Below, piece by piece: positions 48,122 to 57,200 of a stretch of 64,000 nt of DNA. The notes below the pieces were generated by a model, which ran no database searches, had not been told where the DNA came from, and saw nothing but the letters and a program-made list of their open reading frames with translations. Position 1 is the first letter of the stretch; each line of letters opens with the position of its first letter. The DNA comes from Linnemannia elongata (Eukaryota; Mortierellomycota; Mortierellomycetes; Mortierellales; Mortierellaceae). Position numbers and translations under genes: made by a program. The stretch lies in the NCBI GenBank assembly GCA_036320915.1, contig JAXBDG010000016.1, positions 1,302,001-1,366,000 on the forward strand. The letters are read 5' to 3'.

Positions 48122-49189
48122 CTACCACCTCACCACTTCATGGCCGCTGACGAGGTGCCTGTTGTATCGACAGTTGGGACAGGACCCATCCCATTGCTCA
48201 ATGCACTCTGTATGGAATTGGTGACCGCAACCCAGGGTGTCAAACTGCCTAAGTTGTTCCAGGCAAATTGAGCACTCGTCGTGCTCTTGCAAACCTGCAG
48301 ACTCGATAACCAATCGGCGCCAATGGACTTGCTTATCGGGCTTGAACACCTGGTAACAGTCGTCCTTGGTGACCTTCCTCCAGTCCGAAGTGTATTGCTC
48401 CCCGGAGAGCTTGATCCCGTGGAAGCGGTACTTGCACTGCATGAATCCGACGGTGATGGGAGTGATGCGGTCAGACCTGTTGCAGTTCGGGCAGATGAAG
48501 GTAGTTTGAGAGAGTTCTAGAGTGCCGAACCTCTTCTGGCAGATAATCTTGTGGGGGGAGGTGCACTCACACTTGCACTCGACGTTGGTACCAGGACTAA
48601 CAATTCGACCTGGAGGAGCAGTGTCCGAGAATTGGACCTTGATGACTCCCGAGGCATCCGAGACGTCGGCGAATACGATCCCGGGAAGGATCCCGCCCCC
48701 GCGCAGTCTCAGAACCAAATGGAGAATCGATTTGTGTTGGATGTTGTAATCATAAAGCGCGCGGCCATCATCGAGCTGTTTGCCTGCAAAGATGAGCCGC
48801 TGCTGGTCTGTGGGAATCCCTTCTTTGTACTGCACAAGCTGCTTGACGCGATCGATTGTTGCATCCAAAGAGCAGACGAGGGTGATGTCCTTGCCAGTGA
48901 GTGTCTTGACATGGAGGACGATCTCTCCTTCGGCTCGGACAGGAATGGGTATGGCGCGGTAGGTCAGAGTGTTGCCAAAAATGCGGTAGTGGTCCATGGT
49001 CTGGTTATGGTCCTCGAGTTTAATGCCGTTGAGGAAGAGGTCTTGGCGTTCGATGGAGGTTTCGTTGGTTCCGAGCCATGTATGGATACGCTTGAGGAGG
49101 AAAAAAATGGGCTCGTCTTGTTTGTAGCGGACCTTGATGGTGTCGTTTGGGCCACTCTTGGCGACGATGATGTCGAGTGTCGCCGCCAT
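48122..49189 (-). CDS. ubiquitin-like / near-ubiquitin / Cys-rich / RING-H2 protein (copy D)
   Basis: This is an intronless gene of 355 residues starting [16 protein letters not shown]. Residues about 1-82 form a diverged ubiquitin-like domain ([14 protein letters not shown]). Residues about 90-167 are strikingly close to ubiquitin: [20 protein letters not shown], then [25 protein letters not shown], and [10 protein letters not shown]. The Leu8, Ile44, Val70 patch, Lys48 and the C-terminal diglycine are all kept. GILPGIVF follows immediately, as in a ubiquitin fusion precursor. The Cys-rich middle domain ([36 protein letters not shown]) covers about 170-290 and the RING-H2 CSICLEQL...CGHQFHTEC...CPNC about 305-342. 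A deubiquitinase could cut after the diglycine, releasing the two ubiquitin folds from the RING part. Copy E lies 546 bases upstream on the same strand. Confidence 0.9.
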   Translation of the reverse strand: MAATLDIIVAKSGPNDTIKVRYKQDEPIFFLLKRIHTWLGTNETSIERQDLFLNGIKLEDHNQTMDHYRIFGNTLTYRAIPIPVRAEGEIVLHVKTLTGKDITLVCSLDATIDRVKQLVQYKEGIPTDQQRLIFAGKQLDDGRALYDYNIQHKSILHLVLRLRGGGILPGIVFADVSDASGVIKVQFSDTAPPGRIVSPGTNVECKCECTSPHKIICQKRFGTLELSQTTFICPNCNRSDRITPITVGFMQCKYRFHGIKLSGEQYTSDWRKVTKDDCYQVFKPDKQVHWRRLVIESAGLQEHDECSICLEQLRQFDTLGCGHQFHTECIEQWDGSCPNCRYNRHLVSGHEVVRW

Positions 49190-49735
49190 TTTGTCAGGAG
49201 ATGGAGGAGGATAGAAGGAAGAGGAGGAAAGGGAAAGTGTGAGCGTGGGAAGGAGAGAAGCGTGAGTTTCGAGGCAAAGGAAAGAAAATTGGAAAAGAAC
49301 GGAAGGAGGAAGATATCTGAAAAAAATACACGAGTCGATTTATGCGCCCTGTTGCAGTTTTTTTTTCTAGTTCCATCTCCTTTGGCGGCATATCTCCTTT
49401 GGCGACACATGTTTCCTATGGTCTGGAACAATCCAGCCCTCTTTAATTGAGCATTCTCTAATTGACTATAATCAATGACCCCCTTTTGCTCCTCTTTGTT
49501 CATTCCTCCCATCTCTGATTCACAAACTGCATTCACAACCACATCCCATCATTATTCTAGACTTTTTTCATCCTTTATGACTTTGGTGAGAATGAAGTGT
49601 TTCCCTTTTTCCTCTTTATTTTTGCAGGCCGTGACGTAGAGCAGAAGAATAAGCACGACAGGTGGAAAAGAAGAGTAGGTCAAAGTGTGTATTTTTCTTT
49701 TTCGGACTGCACCAAACTACTCAGGTTCCAAACTG
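49190..49735. promoter_or_regulatory. spacer between copies D and E with recurrent motif
   Basis: This is the promoter region of copy D and the 3' flank of copy E. It contains the 18-base motif at 49452-49469. No gene is present. Confidence 0.4.
49452..49469 (+). promoter_or_regulatory. recurrent motif, site 3
   Basis: CATTCTCTAATTGACTAT is identical to 9442-9459. It sits about 260 bases upstream of the copy D start codon, whereas site 1 is about 540 bases upstream of copy B. Confidence 0.4.
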
Positions 49736-50905
49736 CTAAGTCTCCACATTCACACTCTCGGCCGGCAGTGGACCAACTCCATCAGGCTCGATTGGAGGAG
49801 CCGCAGTATCTTCAATATCTTCTCCTGAGTCGTCAGTACCGTCTGAACTGTTCACTGAGGGCCGCCTTTCGTGCCGGCAAGTAGGGCATGACCCAGTCCA
49901 GTTATTGATGCACTCGGAATGGAAATGGTGATCACACTCCAAAGTCTCAGACTCTTTCATCGGCTCCAGACAGATAGGGCACTCATCATAATCCAGGCTA
50001 GCAGTTTCGATATCCAAATGATGCCAAGAGATCTCCCTGCTGGATTCGAATAGTTGGTAGCAATCATCGGTCGTGACTTCTTTCCAGTCAGAGGTGTACA
50101 GCTCGCCGGATGCCTTGGTGCCACGGAAACGGTACTTGCAGCGCCTGAATCCCACAGTGACGGGGATGATGCCATCTGACTCGCCGCAGTTTGGACAGAC
50201 GAAGAAACTTTCGGAGAGGGTCAAGGTGCCGAAGGCCTTTTTGCAGACGACTCGATGTGTGGAGGTGCAATTGCATACACATTCAACGTTGGTACCAGGA
50301 AAGGTGATACTACCTGGAGGCAGGGGTTCTGTGGTTTCGATCTTGCGCAAGCCCGAGGTATCCGAGATATCCGAGAAGGTGATGCAATGAGGAGCAGCCG
50401 CACCGCCCGGTCGTCGTCTGACTAAATGAATAATCGAACCTTCGCCTATACCATAGTTCGTAAGTGAGCACTCATCCTCAAGTTTCTTGCCCGCAAAGAT
50501 AAGAATCTGCGCCGAAGACACAAGCCCGCTCAACAGGTGCAATACTGTCTTCACCTCAGAAATCGTCGTCTCTGGTGCAAAGTGCAACGTATATGTCTCT
50601 CCATAAAGCACGTTCACTAGCACAACAAGGTCGCCTTCAGTTCTTGACCGGAACGACAAGGCGTGGTATGTGAGGGTGGTTTGGCCGTCCACGTTGCAGT
50701 AGTCCTCCAGGGTGCGGCTATGGTCCTCGAGTGGGGTGCCATGGAGGAGGAGGTCTTGGTGGTAGACGGACTTTTCATCGGTTCCGAGGCGGGCGTGGAT
50801 GCGTTTAAAGAGGATAGAGAGGGGGTCGGTGGGATTGTAGAGAATTTGAATGGTGTAAGCGGGGCGGTCGCTATTTACGATTTTGATGCCCAGGGTTGAG
50901 GACAT
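49736..50905 (-). CDS. ubiquitin-like x2 / Cys-rich / RING-H2 protein (copy E)
   Basis: This is an intronless gene of 389 residues from MSSTLGIKIVNSDRPAY. It has the same order of domains as copy D. The second ubiquitin-like domain reads VNVLYGETYTLHFAPETTIS and LIFAGKKLEDECSLTNYGIG, ending in HLVRRRPGGAAAP: the diglycine is kept but LRLRGG has become RRRPGG. The middle domain has NVECVCNC, CPNCGESDGI, RRCKYRFRGT and SDWKEVTTDDCY. The RING-H2 is CPICLEPM...CDHHFHSEC...CPTC, where Asp replaces the usual Gly of CGH. Unlike its relatives it carries an acidic 45-residue tail after the RING. Proline before the diglycine would probably hinder cleavage by common deubiquitinases (inference). It is a tandem partner of copy D but clearly diverged. 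Confidence 0.88.
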   Translation of the reverse strand: MSSTLGIKIVNSDRPAYTIQILYNPTDPLSILFKRIHARLGTDEKSVYHQDLLLHGTPLEDHSRTLEDYCNVDGQTTLTYHALSFRSRTEGDLVVLVNVLYGETYTLHFAPETTISEVKTVLHLLSGLVSSAQILIFAGKKLEDECSLTNYGIGEGSIIHLVRRRPGGAAAPHCITFSDISDTSGLRKIETTEPLPPGSITFPGTNVECVCNCTSTHRVVCKKAFGTLTLSESFFVCPNCGESDGIIPVTVGFRRCKYRFRGTKASGELYTSDWKEVTTDDCYQLFESSREISWHHLDIETASLDYDECPICLEPMKESETLECDHHFHSECINNWTGSCPTCRHERRPSVNSSDGTDDSGEDIEDTAAPPIEPDGVGPLPAESVNVET

Positions 50906-51646
50906 CTTTTTGGGCAGAGTGTGCTGGCACAGAAGTAGGGGGAAATTGTGCTGGGGAAGGGCTGGAAGCGATGGATATGAATGGAAGGTTGTAGTGTCAG
51001 TGAAGGAGTGTTAGGTTGATGAGTTGAAAGGGTGAAAAGAAAGCGGGAAGACTGGTGAGAGAAATGGAAAAGGGATGGATTTTATCGGACAGTCATGTCA
51101 GCGCAAAAAAAAAAGGCTTTCAATAACACGTTCACTGATTTGTCAAAGAGGGGAGTCAGCGCACATGATGTAAGGGGACAGCTTAGGAATAAACATCACT
51201 GTTGAAAGGGAAAAAAATAAATAAAAAAAAAGGACCAACTAACACCATGGATTTGTGCCCCTGAGTTCTATGATCGACATTGACGCGCTCGCGACGTTGC
51301 CTTCGACAATAGCGATTTTTTATTTCCGTTTTAAATTCAACACAGCGGTGTTGGTGCAACTGGTGTGAATAAAAGTTCTATTGGCCCATGTGAGTTACAG
51401 GTCTTGGCTATGGACATGGAGTCAAAGTTGTAGAGGTGGCTGCAAGAAATACGTTGGATATGTGTTTGCTGGGCTGATCACATGCAATGATAGAGGGAAA
51501 GATAGGATGTAGCCATCTACATACGCGTACGCCTGGTATCCCTCTTTTTTTTATGGTTCTTTCCTTTTTCATTTTTCTTGTTTTTTCTCTCTATACTTTT
51601 TATACTCAGAGACACTTCTCGTTTGTCCACCTCACCACTAGCAACC
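50906..51646. other. intergenic
   Basis: This region holds the promoter of copy E on the left and AT-rich sequence elsewhere. No gene is supported. Confidence 0.5.
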
Positions 51647-51984
51647 ATGGATCTTGGCGCCTCCAGAAGACACACTCACCCGCTCGATCTATCAAGGATC
51701 AGGACACTGGTCGTCTTACTTCTCAGGAACTCGGATCACATCTCAAGTCAATATAACACTCATTCGCAACTTTGCAGGGGCACTCTGGCACCCTATAGAC
51801 TTTGACCAGTTCGAGTTCTTTTCATTAGTTGCTCTCCTGCTCTTTCTCCCTTGTCTATGTCATGTTTTGCTCTTTTTCTTTCTTTACCATAGTAACGGTA
51901 CTTTTTTTCTTCTTCTTGCAGAGAGTCCACATTACAACCGTAAAACGTAGTATCAACAAAAAGTATAAAGAAATGGTGAATTAA
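51647..51984 (+). pseudogene. relic of the F-box-like head of an LRR-type gene
   Basis: ATG at 51647 gives a frame with THPLDLSRIRTLV, the same opening as the intact LRR gene at 53087 (THPLDLHEIRSLI). After a frame change the next piece reads QVNITLIRNFAGALWHPIDF, matching QVNKTKFKDSAGSV-stop-HTIDF in the relic at 60241. A good acceptor (CTTGCAG) leads to RVHITTVKRSINKKYKEMVN and a stop. No repeats follow, so only the head survives, broken by at least one frameshift. Confidence 0.55.
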
Positions 51985-52013
51985 AATAAGCAAAAAAAAA
52001 ATTGAACTGCATT

Positions 52014-53087
52014 CTAAGAGATAATGGTAACATTCGAGTTGACCTTGGTTGCTTCAGAGAGCGCCTGAGTTCCGCTAGATCCAATCGGGTTGCCCGAAAT
52101 GTTCAAAGTGGTCAGAGTCGAGTTGGCCTTGAGTGCCCCAGAGAGCGCCTGAGCTCCGATGTCTCTGATCAAATTGCTCTCCACGTCCAAAGCGGTCAGT
52201 GTCGAGTTGATCTTGAGTGCTTCGGACAATGCCTGAGCTCCATTGGGTCCGATTCGGTTACCTCGCAACTTCAAAGTGGTCAGAGTCGAATTGGACTTGA
52301 GTGCTTCAGACAACGCAACAGCTCCCTGGGGTCCGACCTCACTCTCCCACAAGCTCAAAGTGGTAAGAGTCGAATTGATCTTGAGAGCCTCAGATAGCGC
52401 CTCAGCTCCATCAGACCCGACCGAGTCGTTCCAAAAGTTCAAAGTGGTCAGAGCCGAGTTGGTCTTGAGTGCCTCAGATAGCGCCCGAATTCCGATGTAT
52501 CCGATCGAGTTGTGCCACAGGTTCAAAGAGGTCAGAGTCGAGTTGATCTTGAGTGCTTCGGATAGCGCCTGAGCTCCGTTGGGTCCGATCACGCTGTCCC
52601 ACAAGTTCAGAGTGGTCAAAGTCGAGTTAGTCTTGAGTGCTTCAAACAGCGCCTGGGCTCCGTTGGGTCCGATTGAGTTGCCCCGTAACTTCAATGTCGT
52701 CAGAGTCGAGTTGGTCTTCAGTTCCTCAGACAGCGCTTGAATTCCGTTGGGTCCGATCGAGTTGTTGTCCAAGTCCAGAATAGCTAGATTCGAGTTGGCC
52801 ATGACGCTAGAAACTACTTTGTCTTGTGCAGATGTCAATGGTAGGTTTTCATAAGCACAGCTATGAATATTAAGTCGTTGTATAAAGTGCTTGTTTCTCT
52901 CGACAGATTCCATGCTGAGACCATGTTTCGACAACACGACAGATTTGTAGAGTGCCGGTGTAAATGACTTGTTCCATTCCTGACTGACACGCGCACAGGA
53001 CGCGATGTCATTAAGGTCAAGGCCGCTGGCAATGAGTGAGCGAATCTCATGTAGATCGAGAGGATGTGTTCGAGATATCTTATTCAT
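52014..53087 (-). CDS. RI-type leucine-rich repeat protein with F-box-like head
   Basis: This is an intronless gene of 357 residues. Residues about 7-50 (HPLDLHEIRSLIASGLDLND, ASCARVSQEWNKSFTPALYK) resemble an F-box-like head found before repeats in many fungal proteins. From about residue 96 to the end there are nine full 28-residue repeats of the ribonuclease-inhibitor/NLRC3 type, consensus NSTLTTLNLWxNxIGPNGAQ plus ALSEALK, and a short tenth (NSNVTIIS). The DNA shows the same 84-bp periodicity. The predicted shape is a horseshoe that binds proteins, and the head could bridge to a Skp1-type ubiquitin ligase (inference). It lies between ubiquitin-like/RING copy E and the double NACHT gene. 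The repeats are similar enough to recombine, so copy number may vary between strains. Confidence 0.85.
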   Translation of the reverse strand: MNKISRTHPLDLHEIRSLIASGLDLNDIASCARVSQEWNKSFTPALYKSVVLSKHGLSMESVERNKHFIQRLNIHSCAYENLPLTSAQDKVVSSVMANSNLAILDLDNNSIGPNGIQALSEELKTNSTLTTLKLRGNSIGPNGAQALFEALKTNSTLTTLNLWDSVIGPNGAQALSEALKINSTLTSLNLWHNSIGYIGIRALSEALKTNSALTTLNFWNDSVGSDGAEALSEALKINSTLTTLSLWESEVGPQGAVALSEALKSNSTLTTLKLRGNRIGPNGAQALSEALKINSTLTALDVESNLIRDIGAQALSGALKANSTLTTLNISGNPIGSSGTQALSEATKVNSNVTIIS

Positions 53088-54178
53088 AAAGATGACAAGT
53101 GTGACAAGAGCCAGCGGGATGATAATGAAGATGGTGAGATGGGGTTAAAATAATGAGTGATAACAAAGGAGAATTGAGGGGGAAAAGATGAAGGAATGAA
53201 ATGAAGACGATGAGCAGGACGATAGTGATGGATAAAAGTATGAATATGACGGACACTAGTTGTACTAGCAACAGAGCAAGAGAGCGTGAATGAGGGAATG
53301 AGCAAGAGGAAGAAGGAAGAAAAAGACAGGAGAGCTAGGGGAGAGTGGAGAAGGAAAAGGTTAAAAAAGATTATGATTGTACAAGGAGATAGGGGTATTT
53401 ATACTAATGTTCAAAGGATTGGAGGCGGTTAGTGGAGGTGTGGTGGTGAGGGTTGATAAAGGCACGGTTGAGGAAGACAATTTATGATACAGTGACCAAG
53501 TGAATGAAAAACGTGAAATTCAAATTCCCTCCCAGCACTCATGCATGCAAAAATATACAATTCCTTCCTGTATCATTTTTCTTTGCCCTATCCAGAGTGA
53601 TAATACTAATTGCTTGACTCCCAACACAAAACCTTAATTGCCGAGGCGTAAAAATGAGAAAACAAAAATCTGCGACATGAAGATGGCACTGGGATAAATC
53701 TTTTACGACTGACTTGTTGCAGCTAAGCGTTTATACAACATTGCTTTTGATCCTTCGATATCGGCTCTTTCAACTCTTGCTATATTAGAACTCGATGTCG
53801 CGTCATTGATGCTTTGTTCAGTAAAGATACTATTTGAATTTTAAAAGGTATTGGGCATTTCACATAAAATGTTTTGTTTTGGCCACTAAACCCCGATTAG
53901 CCAGCCATTCAGGACAACATTTTTGTTCCACACCCATGCAAACCCCGCTCACAGCTGGATTAGTGGTGAATTTTTTACATCATTTTCGTTGAAAGGCACA
54001 ATACGTATAATGTTACTCGAAGACTGTAAAGGCACCTATGGCTTGAGCTCCTAGCTTTGGTGTAGTATAAGGGTGACCTTCTCTTCGTTTGTGCAGTACT
54101 CTCAAGCTGTTGGTGCGGTAGTTGGCGAGCGGCGGATACATGACGGGATTGAAACTGAAATCTCGGGTTCTTTTACTA
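53088..54178. other. intergenic
   Basis: This region holds the leader of the LRR gene and AT-rich DNA. No gene is supported. Confidence 0.5.
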
Positions 54179-54262
54179 CTGACTGGCAAATTTAAGAGGT
54201 GAGGCTAGACAGACAGCAGGCGTCTTCCCAAAGGGCGAGAAGGCGAGGGTCTTGACTGAGGC
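54179..54262 (-). pseudogene. in-frame WD40-like remnant after the NACHT gene stop
   Basis: Directly after the TAG of the NACHT gene, the same frame stays open for 28 codons and includes VKTLAFSPFGKTPAV. This has the look of the first strand of a WD40 blade (xxxAFSPDGKxxA), which follows pentapeptide repeats in related fungal STAND proteins. A second stop ends it. Confidence 0.4.
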
Positions 54263-57200
54263 CTACTCCTTCAAACATGGCGACTGCTCCTCAAACTGAA
54301 CACCATCCATCTGTGCATCACCGAAATCCACCTGTCTCAACGAACTTCTTGCAAAGTTTGCACCCGTCAAATCGGCTCCTTGAAACTGGGCGAAATCGAA
54401 CTGGCCGTTGGAAAGATCTGCTCCTGGGATCCGGATGCCTCGAAGGTTGGCGCTGCTGAAATGAACTCCTGCTCGGACAAGAATGGTGATGGCATTAGCG
54501 GCAGCGGTGGCTGCAGTGGCATCGGTCTTGGACCGCTCAATGATGCCTAAGAGCTGCTTCTCGAAACAGGAATACTGCTTGACACGGTCGCGCAGGAACT
54601 GAATGATCGAAGGTTCGGTGATGAGGTTACGCTTGAACAAGAGCCCATCAGTGGCGGGGAACCGGGCAGGAGTGGCATCAGGACCGGGTTGCGGACAAAT
54701 ATCATCGTCGACGTCGACGTCATGGCTGTGAGGATTGAAAATAGCGCGTGACAGAAAGTACTCGAGAATTGATCGATGAAGGAATTGGAACTCGTTGCCT
54801 ATGCGCTTCATTGGTGACGATTCTTGCAGAAGTCGAGTTACAGGATCAGGGCCAAAAAACGCAGCTTTCCACGTGTCTTTATCCTTGTGGTGAACATATT
54901 GCACAATTGGGTTCCCGTCCTGTTTCTCGAAAATTGCCAGAGCTAGTTGTGTAGAATATTCAATGCTTGTCGAAATGTACCCAATTTCCAATAGTTCCTC
55001 AAAGGCGTTACGGACTTCCTCGGACAAGGTGAGTCTCATAAGTCGGCGTTCACAGCCAGAGCTCCAGCACCCCACAAATGAGTCGTAAAGATGAGCGGCG
55101 TAGCCTTTGGTGGTCCAGGTCTGCAGTTCGAGGGGGACGTACTGCTCGACAGAATCTTGAATCTGTATTCTGGAGATGGGAGCTAGGGTGTACTCTTCGT
55201 AGAGGTCACTCGTAATCGTTCCTACTTGGTTGAAATGCTGAGGTTCAAAAAGTTGTCGGTAGTTCTGGTCCAAGTAGGCACTGTTGCATGTGATGATCAT
55301 CCTGGCTCTCCATTGACTTGAGTGGTAACGTCGATTGGATTCGTATAGATTGACCTCAAGTTGCTTCTTATCAAATCCATCGCAAATCAGAATGAACTCC
55401 CGGGTGCTCACAAGCTTTTGAATAACATCCTCAGAGAACCGAAGGGCCCGGAGACCCTGGGATATCAAATCCTGCTTTGGATTGTCAACAGTGGAGAGGT
55501 CGATATGAAGGGGGATCGGACCACTCTTCTTATACGACTGCAAGAGCTCCCATTCGAGTTGTCTGCAAAAAGTCGTTTTGCCGGATCCTTCATCGCCCAA
55601 CAATAGAAGTACCAATCGATCGCTCCTCAGAAACGATTGTACCTTGTCCATTAGAGGGAAAGTTTCGTCACCGAGATACTGTGGGCCGGACATGACTTGG
55701 AGAGGAATGAAGAGAGTACTTTCGTGTTCGCTATTGCGCATGTTTCTCAACTGATGGACTTCATGCTCCTCGAAAGTGTAAAAGTACTCCAGCAATGAGC
55801 GATGGATAAATCGGTACTTGTCTCCTGCTCGCGTCAATGGACTGGCATCACGCTTGAAAGTGGGCTCTGTGTCAGAGCTCAGAAATTCGGCTTTCCATGA
55901 CTTGCCGTCGAGTCGTTCAGTAAACTGGACAACTGGATTACCATCCTGCTCACAGTAGATGGCAGCCGCAAACTTCTCCAAGAACTCCACAACAGCCTGG
56001 GAGAAACCGTCTCCTGTGAGCGCAGCCTGCACTTTCTGTTCACTGCGCTCCAGTTTCATGGACATCAAACGAAGCTTGCCCAGGTGGATCCACTGGTGGA
56101 CAAAAGTCTGGTAGAGTGACAATCGCGTGACCTTAAAATCAGTGAGATCCTTGGCACCCTTGGTGACGGCAGGCAATGTCCTCAGGGCAAGGAGGAGCAT
56201 AAATGGGTTCTTGACCAACTCCTTAAGGTTCGGGATCGTCTTTAGCTTGTCCATATACTCGTCCACGCTCCAGATCTGTCCGCCGTCAAACAGTTCATGT
56301 ACCTTTGGTTCTTGCACAAACTGTTCAACGTAGTTTCTGGTCTGGTCGCTCGAGAAGGGGACGATCGCGGCTTCTTGAAAGAGGTGGGGGGTTGCGGGGC
56401 TGTACCGGTCCTTTGGCTGTGGCTGGAATCGATCCCGGTAGTCATGACCGAGATAGGTGCTCCTACAGCCGATGATCATTTTTGTATCCCACTTTTCTGA
56501 GCGGTTGAAAGAGTTGGTATAGTGGAGGTTTTTTAAGAGCTGGCTCTCATCGTATCCATCGCAAATAATTGTGAACTGCCGATCCTGTTTCAACTCCAAA
56601 ATATCGTCTTCGGAAAAGTCGAGCGCTTTGAGCTGCTTCTCCACCAGGTTTTTCTCTGGCTCCTTGATGGTTGGTAGGTTGATGAAAAGCGGGATTCGAG
56701 CGCCATGTTGGTAATTTTTGAGTAGAAGATGCTCCAAGTGTTTGTTGAATGTTGATTTCCCAGCTCCTGAATCGCCCAGGATCAAAAAGACTTGTTGATC
56801 GCTCTGTAGAAACTTCAAGACCTTTTCTAACAGCGGAAATGATTCTTCGTCTTCGGCTTGCAGATTAGCTTTGGCAAAGGGGGGAATGAACACGGTCTTT
56901 TCATATTCTTTGATGCGCTGGTCCATCATCCGATGCAAATGGTACTCGATCGACGGCAACTTGATGACTTTGGCAAGAAGCGGCGAAGCGGCCGGGAGCG
57001 ACAAACGAGTCACCAACGGAAAGGGTCTGGGTAGACGGTCGGTGTTGCCGGCAGTCAGATATCCCAAAAGCCCGGTGGCGAGATCCTGTACATTTTGCTC
57101 CGGGCTCACGGAGATGTACTGGAGGATGCCCAAGATATCCTTCTTGACACTGAGATCGGAACTCCATGGGCCGTCGCCCCCGTACATCTCACCCAACAAA

